From assembly GCA_010645155.1 (NCBI GenBank), contig CM021314.1:4730955-4794954 (forward strand): 64,000 nt of DNA, written 5' to 3'. A program made the translations under genes and the position numbers. Below the pieces are notes generated by a model that did no database searches, was not told the DNA's origin, and saw nothing but the letters and a program-made list of their open reading frames with translations. Each line of letters starts with the position of its first letter. Positions within the stretch are counted from its first letter, which is position 1. Shown here piece by piece: positions 56,901 through 64,000 of this stretch. This stretch comes from Tigriopus japonicus. Taxonomy: Eukaryota > Arthropoda > Copepoda > Harpacticoida > Harpacticidae.

Positions 56901-58524
56901 CCTAGCAGTGCCACCCCCAGACGGGTTCCCAATTCTAGGGTGCCCTTTCAATAGAGAACCCGCTGGAGAGAGGACTACTAAGGCCCTTGCACCCAAAACC
57001 AGACTGAACCCCTTCGACCACCCAAAACCAAGAAAAAAATCCAGTCAAGTCCCGTTTCCCATGCCAAAGGGAACCCCTCGTCAATTTGGAGGCGGAGCGT
57101 CAGAGACTTCGAAAGCTTGACTTCGGTTCAACCGTCGTCTGCTCAGACAAAAGCGCTTGAAGGGGAGACCTCGCCGTGCGTGAATTTTCGAGACGGAGGC
57201 GACCATGGCGGAGAAAAGGGAGGCATTGCCGATGGACGGACGTTGCCGAGGCTTCTTTTCGCCGAAAAGATCCCCCTTGAAAACCCGAGCGAGACAGACT
57301 GTAGACAAAGAAGGGAACAAAACGAACAGGGAAGAGAAAGGAACGACGAGCTGAAAGGGGAGAGAAAGGGAAAGAGATGGGCACCCGCAATTCTGGATTG
57401 GCATATGGCCGTTGGGCACAAGTGAGAAGTACAGTAGGTAGCAAAATTAACGAGACCATTAGATGACAACAAAAAAGCTACAGCCCAAGTGTAAAACTGA
57501 GACAATAGCATCATGTCTCTCGTGAAAATATAGTTGTTATTTCTAACAATAAAAATGATAAGGTTTTTATGCATAAAAAAGCTTAAGGATTAATTAAATG
57601 TAAGTTTTAGGATCTGAGGATCATAATATCATAAAAGAGGGAAATTTCATTATTCCTAAGCCTACATACTTTTGGCCCTGAATGTGCTTGTCGAGGTTTG
57701 CAAAAATGCATTTCAAACTCGCTTGAGCAACCGAGAGGGAGAGAGGGAGTGAGCGAATGTTGGCTAGAAATGGAGCTTAGGAGCTCTGGAAATGCATCCT
57801 TTGTGCCAGTTTGGACGCTCTTGGAACAGCCACCCTCCAGCTATTCCTTCAGAGGCACTTTTTCGCTCATCTTTCGCAAGTGGCGGATCCCCAAGTGGAT
57901 AGGGAAGGGGGAATTTGCGAATTGCGACAGTTGATGAATATTGATCACAATTTCCCTAAGGGGGTTGTTGGTCTTCCGTTCATACTCGAAGCCTTTTACA
58001 ACAGAGATTTCAAAAGTTGGAGGCAAAGGCTGGGCACATGGTCTTTCAACTCTACAATTAGCTCTCCCATTTGTCTTACCTTTAAGCACCTCGGTTTTAA
58101 GACCGGCGTCGGTCAAATGTGAATCATCTGGGATGCTCAAACCGTCGATCAAAGCGTCGGTGAACGTGGGCAAAATAGGACCTAGGAGTGATTTCGACAG
58201 GCTTTTGTTGACCTCAGCCATGGCACAGATCATACTGGCCATCGTGGTAAAAATCTCGATGGCTCGGGTTCGGGTCCGAATGGTGTATCTCTCTTGTTCC
58301 ATGAATATTCTGTACATGTCCGGAATGATCACAGGAGCGACGTTGGGAATTTGAGAGTCCGTCAAGTCTCGGGCAAATTCCTTGAGCACCCGAACCGCAC
58401 CTTGTACAGCATATTCACTCGGATCTTGGAGAGCCGCCATGATGATATTGAACAAGTCAGGCCATTGCTCCGGCCAATCCCAATGCCCGATTGTGGCCAA
58501 GGTAAATGCTACTGATGACCGAAC
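41969..58524 (-). CDS. IPO9: Importin-9 (N-terminal exons not found)
   Basis: IPO9 is a karyopherin-beta that imports histone H2A-H2B dimers, actin and ribosomal proteins. Exons on the minus strand: 58524-58080, 56383-56073, 46629-46531, 46465-46219, 46153-45837, 44411-44333, 44257-43974, 43553-43278, 42703-41969. All phases match and the total is 931 codons with the stop. HEAT-repeat blocks follow the family order: [138 protein letters not shown], and the acidic loop [17 protein letters not shown] near the C-terminus. About 115 N-terminal residues are missing; I found no exon for them between 58525 and 64000, so they probably lie further right. The 9.4-kb intron 46630-56072 carries most of the mobile elements. 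Confidence 0.95.
46980..47092 (-). repeat. tRNA-like (Ser/Leu-type) SINE head in IPO9 intron
   Basis: On the minus strand GCCTGAGTGGCC (A-box-like) is followed by a variable-arm-like stretch and a perfect B box GGTTCGAATCC. The anticodon stem pairs poorly. It looks tRNA-derived but not functional. Confidence 0.5.
47101..47275 (-). repeat. IPO9: Partial duplicate of IPO9 exon 46531-46629 with its acceptor
   Basis: Repeats 46604-46760: the first 27 nt of the exon (CEKWNGSPE), the splice acceptor (here CTTTATAG) and about 130 bp of intron, with scattered changes, 497 bp upstream in the transcript. After the 27 nt the frame soon reaches a stop. Confidence 0.85.
47617..47720. repeat. Truncated relative of the 10401 MITE
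   Basis: TAGGGATGGGTGACACCGGC and nearby CGACGCCGACCTCGAC motifs match the left end of the 541-bp hAT MITE; the right end is not found. Confidence 0.55.
48176..48420. repeat. Minisatellite, ~31-33-bp unit, about seven copies
   Basis: Unit resembles GGTAAAACAGTACCTTGGATG followed by A + T run and GA. Copies start near 48209, 48237, 48262, 48293, 48327, 48359 and 48389; the earliest are diverged. A minus-strand open frame runs through it, explained by the repeat. Confidence 0.85.
48601..49483. mobile_element. 883-bp hAT element in IPO9 intron
   Basis: Perfect 8-bp target duplication CTTATATA (48593-48600, 49484-49491). TIRs TAGAGATGTCGCATT and AATGACACCTCTA. Subterminal sequence is made of TTTGCACTTTTT repeats on both sides, common in hAT elements. 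It carries an open frame of unknown origin at 48767-49099. Confidence 0.85.
48767..49099 (+). CDS. Uncharacterised 110-codon ORF inside hAT element
   Basis: Reads [20 protein letters not shown], then [19 protein letters not shown] and [19 protein letters not shown]. It lacks any transposase motif. Its base composition is more even than the AT-rich ends around it, so it could be captured host sequence or a transposase scrap. The first ATG region is uncertain. I do not recognise it. Confidence 0.3.
   Translation: MNFSVLLDIYKHSHTNTNTSIEKPKYQFFLDPEKSLVIATTRLAKAMKNNNFLLELIVAYGFGTWFLKVFFVDIVQHLSRYQNRNWFNFKVSDEEKKALLGFACVSLSSS
50430..50778 (+). pseudogene. Mariner (maT-like) transposase remnant
   Basis: Three blocks in different frames: helix-turn-helix [19 protein letters not shown] (50462-50518), a scrap MMLGIVG, and [20 protein letters not shown] followed by [22 protein letters not shown]. 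Spacing shows an internal deletion, and the second catalytic site QQD reads QED. The 3' part is missing. Confidence 0.7.
50971..51895 (+). pseudogene. Tc1 transposase pseudogene
   Basis: Starts [20 protein letters not shown] with a first helix-turn-helix [13 protein letters not shown], then [22 protein letters not shown] (first catalytic Asp), [32 protein letters not shown] (third, Glu) and a frameshifted C-terminus [20 protein letters not shown]. The segment with the second catalytic Asp is deleted near 51626, and stops and frameshifts are present. Confidence 0.85.
52401..52470 (+). repeat. tRNA-like SINE head, relative of 8501-8565
   Basis: GTGGCGCAGTTGCTTGATGC (A-box side) and GGTTCAATGCC (degenerate B box), with CATGGGTTC shared with the copy at 8550. 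Not a functional tRNA. Confidence 0.5.
53524..55440 (+). CDS. Intact LINE reverse transcriptase ORF, antisense in IPO9 intron
   Basis: 638 codons without interruption. Linker with [12 protein letters not shown], then RT blocks: [100 protein letters not shown] with FADD at residues 363-366, [32 protein letters not shown], and a C-terminal [20 protein letters not shown]. All catalytic residues are present. No endonuclease or ORF1 precedes it (from about 53280 the upstream sequence is non-coding), so the element is 5'-truncated, or the endonuclease is lost. The start is arbitrary, as upstream sequence in the same element may be coding. No poly(A) tail seen. Confidence 0.9.
   Translation: METQDKSYLMWKNFRRTGDCYYQDEFKRLRSTLKKQVKTEKAKFEERLARSKNLKSFYGYVNSKRKAKETVGPLMSSNGNLTNDPEVMGDTLNEFFAAAFNPPYLGCCPDTQRAGVFESITNKTLGWISFSCADVAQTVRGIKRSTCAGPDGVPQNVLIALGEAAAYPLALLFNKSMLDGEIPQDWKLANVIPIPKGKDARQPSNYRPISLTSTTCKIMERIIKNKLVNHLDEGCFLSREQHGFRSGKSCVTNLIEHCDQISRSLDGGGCTDTIHLDFSKAFDSVPHGGLVRELSRAGVNGRLRKWIINWLTFRQQRVLIDGKFSRWTDVTSGVPQGSVIGPILFLIFVNGMQVLGDSTLKLFADDARISHPIASMNDVHDLQGDLNSLHSWATSNGMSFNTEKCVVQRFGTSPVTGLYNIEGMRLAQVEVHKDLGVKIDNKLTFSFHVAYVTAKARRLVGLILRHFTTRNLSTMIKLFNVYVRSSLEYGYPAWSPHLKGDKAKLESVLRRFTKGLPGMENLPYPDRLESLGIESLESHGMKQDLVWTYKLLNNILFINLGQENDKPFYYIQEKSTRETRASQAALLWVPSVRLKARENSFLVRAARLWNTLPVATRSLESLRKFRRRIHDTRIGVGS
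56384..58079. other. IPO9 intron with a GC-rich block
   Basis: 56880-57430 is GC-rich and gives overlapping short frames on both strands, none recognisable. Possibly an old transposon; no ends found. Confidence 0.35.
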
Positions 58525-61500
58525 CTGAAACAGCAAGAACGATTGCCAAATCAATGAAGAGTAAAGTGCCGCAAAACACATTTTATTTGCACATTGTAGA
58601 GTGAGGATTCGTTATCCCCTTGGTTGCAAAATGGATTTGGGGTGTGCAAAACCCCACTCCTTCCTTGTTCATTAATTTGCCATGTTCTGTACATTGAGAG
58701 TTCGGGTGACGAGTCTGGGTGGTTCGCATTGAGCTTTGCAAATCCTTTTCAGATTGAGCTCCCTTCAGCTCCAAAATCACCCCTTTGTCCCCTCTTCTCC
58801 GCCTCATGCTTCTTTTCCTGTGGATCTTCCTTGTTGCCATGTTCTTTATGAAAAGGAGAGATGAGAAGAAGGGGATGGGAAACTTGGGTGGGTGTTGTTG
58901 CAGCAGTAAAAGTAACAACATAGTGCAAGTAACAAGTGCTCGAGAGCCTCTTCTCTTCTCCCATGAGACAAAGAAATCTAGCAAAAGTTGAAGTCTGCGA
59001 AGTCTAGTTCAAGACGAAATCAAAATTGCCTTCGAGTTGCGACCGCAACATTTGGGATCACAAGATAGATTCCGTTGTATTTGCAAAACATGTATTGAAT
59101 GATAACTTGAAAAAATAGGATCTAGATGTTGGGATTAGAGGCCAGTTAAACAATGAGTGGGTATTAGTTTCTAAATCGTTTGTGTTGGTGAAGAGCGTTT
59201 TTCAGAAGGATATTTTTCGATGTTTTACAAGCACAAGCGTGTTAATGAATCTTCAAGTTAAGTTTGCTTAAGGAAAGGAAGGGCGGTGAATCGAACCGGG
59301 GGTTCTTCCTTGACAGCGAGCTTAACAACTTTCTCACATTCTTTTCTCCTTTTTTCTTAATACTGCTTCTGTTAAGATTGTGAATTTAGGAAGAGGTCAA
59401 CTTTATGGGTTTTCGAGTGACGGTTAAAAATCATTCTGATAGCCTTAAACTTGGGCTATTGTCAGGGCTGGTTAAATTTCAATAATTCATTATTTTTCTA
59501 TTCTAAAGTCAAATATAAGAAAAAGCTTCTTGCAATTTTTTACTGAATGTAAGGATTTCAATGTCTTAGCCTTGTCAATCATAGGCACATTTTATTTTAA
59601 TCTTGGTAAATCAAAGAACACTACTTTAACTAGTCCTTTACTTCTGCAGAAAGTAGGCACAGGTTTTGATCCAGCAAAATCTAAAACATTAATAACTTGC
59701 TTGTTGAATTCCCAAAAAAGTATATCTGGTCTCTTCTAAAGAACAAAAAGTTGATATTTTTGAACAAAAAGATAGTTTTACGTGTATCTTGTAGTATTTT
59801 AGTAAACAAAGGAAATGTGCTTTTCATGACCAAGTTTAACCAAGTTTAGGCCAAGGTATCTAAATTTAAAATATCAATGATTTTGAGGAATCCTAATCCT
59901 AAATTTGGATATCAAATTCAAAAAAAATACTTGTACTTATGAGACTGTATTAACTAACCTAGGGTTGCCAAAAGCCTTGTTTTACCACTAGCTGAAATAT
60001 TTTCAAAACATGCCTTAAGCAACCTCAAATCATCACCCTAGGATTGCTTCCAATAATGCATGGACAAATTTGGGCGGGGTCCAAGCCAGAGCTAACAGTA
60101 ATACGGGGGCTCTGTCGTTTTTATCCTAGCCTTGGTGCTCTAAAATGCTTAGAATCCAAGTGACCTTAAATATTTCGACAGCAATCATTTACAATGAATT
60201 TAAAATATAGTGAGTCCCGCTCACAACATTTTTTAGTTTTTCGTAAGCACTACTATAGGCACATATATCATGGGGTTTCAAGGTATAAGTGAAAAGCTCT
60301 TTTTCTGTTAAGGATAAGGTAGATGCCTTTTTGATGATCCATAAGAGTAGGATCACTTTAAAACCATGGAGAATCCCTATTCCTTACAAAGAAGATGATA
60401 TTCCTGCATGGAGGGACCTGCTTGTGCAAACAGGTACTGAAGCGAATGCACCTCGACATTGAAAGCCCATGGGCACGAAATTTTATTTTAAGTATTTCTT
60501 GGCTATTTGGGGCACCACAGTCAAACCAGGTTTTAAACCCTGTGCTTGCAAACGCCAGAGCTTAGTATTTTAGATATTTAGTTTGAACCCACTCATAAGG
60601 CTTAAAGAATTTATACATAGACAATCTGATAAAGGATTCTTTTTTGGTCTTAACTTGAATTTTCATTTAAAAACGAACCATTATGACAAAAATAGCTCCG
60701 TCGACAAACGTCAAGAAGAGTTATGAGACTCTTCTGCTTAAGTTTTCAGCCTAACGAACAAATTTATCTTCAGTCTGATTTGGACTGAGTTATTATTAGA
60801 ATTCCATTCGATTTTTTTTTTCATGGAAATTCATCACTGATTTTTCTTAATTTTCGAACTGAACGTTTTAAATGTCAAATACAGATTTGGGCACCTGCTT
60901 TCAAAAAGATATGATCCCAGACGTTCCATGAACAAAGAAGTCTATCTCCTAGCAAACTCCTCGTCAAACCTCTACCGAGGCCATGATGCACTGACGAAGT
61001 TAGAAAATGCATTTCACGGATAATTTGCATTTTGATATTGAACTTCGTGGTTCTCTGTGGCTATATAATTTATTACGAAGGGTACCCATTTCTCCTCAAC
61101 CAACGCCACCAATCTTCTACCTAAAGGTCATGCTAATGCAAATGAATATTAAGGTGGCTTTTGTTGAAACTTTGTCCCAAAAAGTTCAGACCAAAAAACG
61201 GACCAGCCAACCACCAAAATTGAAACACGAATCGATCTTTCTGCGAATTACAACGCAATCAGAATATATAATGGTCCAAAAACCCTATGAAGATACATTT
61301 CTCTCATCCCCCAAGTTCATTTCCATTATCTTCTCATGCATTTCTTGACCAATTTCGTGACAAAACCCGTCTCGCTTCGGGTCTCAAAAGTCCGATTAGA
61401 AGCTTGGAAAAGTTTGTAATTGCGCCTCACACTCTTCAATTTTCAGCTTGCACTTGGTACAGTTGAACCTTTGGGAGTGACATAAGATCCGAGGAAACAC

Positions 61501-61997
61501 ATAAAGAGCTAGAGAGAGTTCTGAAGGACCAAACAAAGAGAAACAACCCTCGCCAATTTTGAGTGCAAACCTATCTGAATGCTCGATTCACGAGCTGCAG
61601 GAAGTTCTGATACATCACGCCTGTCGCTCTTTCTTTCTTTGGTTTGTTCATTCCTTACATCGGAGGGTACAGAATTGAAGCAAACAAAGAAATGGCCAAA
61701 CGCCTCTTTGTAACCCCAGTTCTACATTTCAAAAACCCCTTTGGCAAAAAAAAGAAGGAAGCGTATACTTCCAGTTGATGATAAAAGTTATGGGTCGTTC
61801 ATAATACGCAAACACTGTTTCATGGGGAATTGTTGCTTTCATTTTCTCGATAATATTGAAGCTAATCGTGATGGTCGTATGAGGACGCAAGATTTTTTTG
61901 GACCACGTTATTGAAACTGTCATATTAAAATTTTTTATTTTTCTTATCATTATATGAATAGAATTGATGAATAGAATCCATGTAGAAATATTATCAT
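58525..61997. other. IPO9 intron or 5' flank, no gene recognised
   Basis: Scanned on both strands for the missing IPO9 N-terminus and other genes; nothing supported. Apart from the tRNA-like piece at 59280 it appears to be AT-rich unique sequence. Confidence 0.4.
59280..59345 (-). repeat. Possible tRNA-like fragment
   Basis: On the minus strand AGTTGTTAAGCTC (A-box side) and CGGTTCGATTC (B box) lie about 30 bp apart. The T-stem pairs only partly; probably a SINE head or decayed tRNA. Confidence 0.35.
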
Positions 61998-62557
61998 TAG
62001 GGCCCGGAAAAATATTTACAAAAAGTGACAAAATATCCAATACATATTTTCTTCAAAAGCCCAAAATATTTGGAAAAAAGCCAGATTTTTAAGAAATATT
62101 TTTTTTGACAAGGCCATTTTTGGTATTTTTGTCTTTGTGGGCCGATTTTCCAAATTTGTTTGTGCTGAAATTGATGCATTAGGCCGTCTTTTTGGGCAAA
62201 CTTGACATGGTATTGATTTAAACAATATCATTTTCAATTTGCCTCAATAGATGGCGCAGTTTTTTCGTAAATGACAGTAGTTTTGATTGTGAATTTTTTT
62301 AGTATTTAGTATATCTTAGTACAAATGCCATTTTGTCGAGATTTTTGTATTTTGGGTTCATTTTGGAAAGGCTCCATTGGGCATTGGTCATTCATTTCTT
62401 TTCCTTAATCTTGCCCGAAATTTTTATTTTGACTAGAATATTTGAGAAAATATTTACTTTTTCCTTGAAACAGCTAAAATGTTTAAAAAAATCAAGGAAA
62501 AGTGGAGAAATATTTTTAAAATATTTTATATTCTAAAAAATTTATTTCCGGGCCCTA
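61998..62557. mobile_element. 560-bp hAT-like MITE
   Basis: TIR TAGGGCCCGGAAA and its inverse; flanks ATTATCAT and ATTACCAT, an 8-bp duplication with one mismatch. Subterminal parts pair imperfectly (AAATATTT runs). No coding frame. Confidence 0.8.
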
Positions 62558-62565
62558 ATTACCAT

Positions 62566-64000
62566 TACAGTATTCAAAAAATGAGAGCCTACAAGTCTTA
62601 GTTTTATTCCCTGATTTAATTCACTTTTTGATAAAGTGTTATGGCGACGATAGGTCTAATTGCGCAATATTTGCATGAGTGCGAATATTGCATTCAAGAT
62701 GGAAAAGTCCTTGTAGTTTTGCTGATTTCATTAATGAGACAGGAACTCAGGTGAAGGTTTCAAATCATACCGCCAGCACTTCTCCATAAGTTGCCCTATT
62801 ATATATATTTTATTTTATAGTTCATTGAACATTTTGCAAAGAGCAAACTCCAGTGGCACATGAACAAAGGTTGCTTGAATTGTTCTTCTTCACCTAGCGC
62901 CATAGAAATAAAAAATTCATATGTTAGCCTTTCACCTATTTAGACTGTTTATCCTGACTAAGCGAAGCTTTTTATTTTAGGAAATAAAAATTTAAAGAAA
63001 GGATGTTAGAGTTAAGAATGACTTTTTCTAAAGTCATTTCTGAGCAAATTGTCATTTTCCAGTTATCTCCCAGCTAAGCAGTGAAGAAAGAACAGTTCTG
63101 ATTTTCTAGGTGACACTTTGGCAAATTCAAGTCATTTCGAGTGTTTGCGTTTGTGCAAATGATCGACATTTCACGTTAAGATACCTTGGCTGGAATTGTT
63201 TAATTTATTGTTTACTGTTTATTTACTCAAACACATAAAGTGTATTTTGAGTGAAGTGTGTAATTGGATAAATAATACGCAAAATTTATTTTAGGGTGAT
63301 TGGATAAAAAGCAATTGAACATGCCTTGCCCTTTCGCAAAAATATGACTTAACATTGATCCAAACAATCATTTGAAGGTGTTTATCTGTCCAATGGATTC
63401 CAAGTAAGTATGTTAATGTTTCAGAATTTTTCCCATAAAGAGAAATGAAACAGTTTTAATATTTCTCTCAGTTAATGCATGATTTTATACTCATTTTCTA
63501 ATACTACTTTGAACTAATTTACTGAGGACACTATCAACCACGTGCAAGTCAAGGTATCTAAACGTAAAACACATATAGCTTATAAAAGCCTTGAAGCATT
63601 GAATGGGCCCTTAAATAGAAAATGAGTTGGATTTGCCAAAATGGGCCCAGCAACTCAGCACAAACATCGGCCCTTATCAACTACTAGAGGTACGATTTAA
63701 AACGCTCACTTGAGCAACCTTTGTGTAATTCCCATTGGAGTTTGCTTTTTGAAAATATGTCAAATGAATTGGAAGATTAAAAGTGTAATGTGAAAACTGA
63801 TGGTAAAAAACAGTTCAAAACTCTCTTACCTCTTCTTTATAAATTAGGTTTCTTTATGTAGCATGGTTGGAGAGTGGTTGCTGACTAGATACTTTATTCC
63901 TTTTGATAGGGGTTTATATACATGGTAATATATATGACTAGGAGTGAGCACGAGCATAGTAAGAGGTGCAAGGCGGGAATACTACACTTTATAATTAGTT
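62566..64000. other. AT-rich non-coding right edge
   Basis: No gene, RNA or clear repeat seen. Confidence 0.4.

Noticed and set aside
57081..57574. Overlapping ORFs on both strands in an IPO9 intron
   Set aside because: Explained by GC-rich composition; no conserved motif.
58525..64000. IPO9 N-terminal exon
   Set aside because: Searched by eye on the minus strand for the family's first ~115 residues; no candidate with splice sites was seen.

Overview
The window is nuclear DNA of an animal, most likely an arthropod; a crustacean (copepod-like) source is my guess and is not proven by the sequence. Genes carry spliceosomal introns with GT..AG ends and matching phases, and between and inside them sit many DNA transposons, MITEs and LINE fragments. 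No CRISPR, operon or ribosome-binding-site structure of prokaryotic type is present.

Layout. 1-3769 (minus): first four coding exons of a PP1 catalytic subunit gene that runs off the left edge. 5013-7760 (plus): a ZNHIT3 gene whose stop codon lies 3 nt, in frame, before the ATG of a PRELI-family gene, so the pair looks dicistronic. 8.5-30.5 kb: a transposon graveyard with layered insertions. Its centre is an 8.26-kb element (12329-20592) with 182-bp terminal inverted repeats and an 8-bp target duplication, inserted into a hAT-like MITE whose two halves lie on either side; it contains gypsy, LINE and MITE debris. 30626-32057 (minus): bystin, with a 1.37-kb hAT element inserted 98 bp before its ATG. 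34980-41797 (plus): a nine-exon gene for an 854-residue PPP phosphatase with an N-terminal EF-hand-like region; its seventh intron contains a complete intronless PRPF4B kinase gene (38643-40403) on the same strand. 41969-58524 (minus): nine exons of importin-9, tail-to-tail with the phosphatase; its N-terminal exon(s) were not found. One 9.4-kb IPO9 intron holds hAT, Tc1 and mariner remnants and an antisense LINE with an intact reverse transcriptase. 58.5-64 kb: no recognisable gene; one clear MITE.

The host genes are housekeeping: PP1 and a second PPP phosphatase (signalling), ZNHIT3 (box C/D snoRNP assembly) and bystin (40S maturation), PRELI (mitochondrial lipid transfer), PRPF4B (spliceosome activation) and importin-9 (nuclear import of histones and ribosomal proteins). 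There is no sign of one shared pathway. The unusual content is the gene architecture (dicistron, nested gene, fused phosphatase) and the nested transposons, several of which can be ordered in time from their target duplications.

Exon boundaries were worked out by hand from splice consensus, phase and family similarity recalled from memory; no alignment or database search was run.
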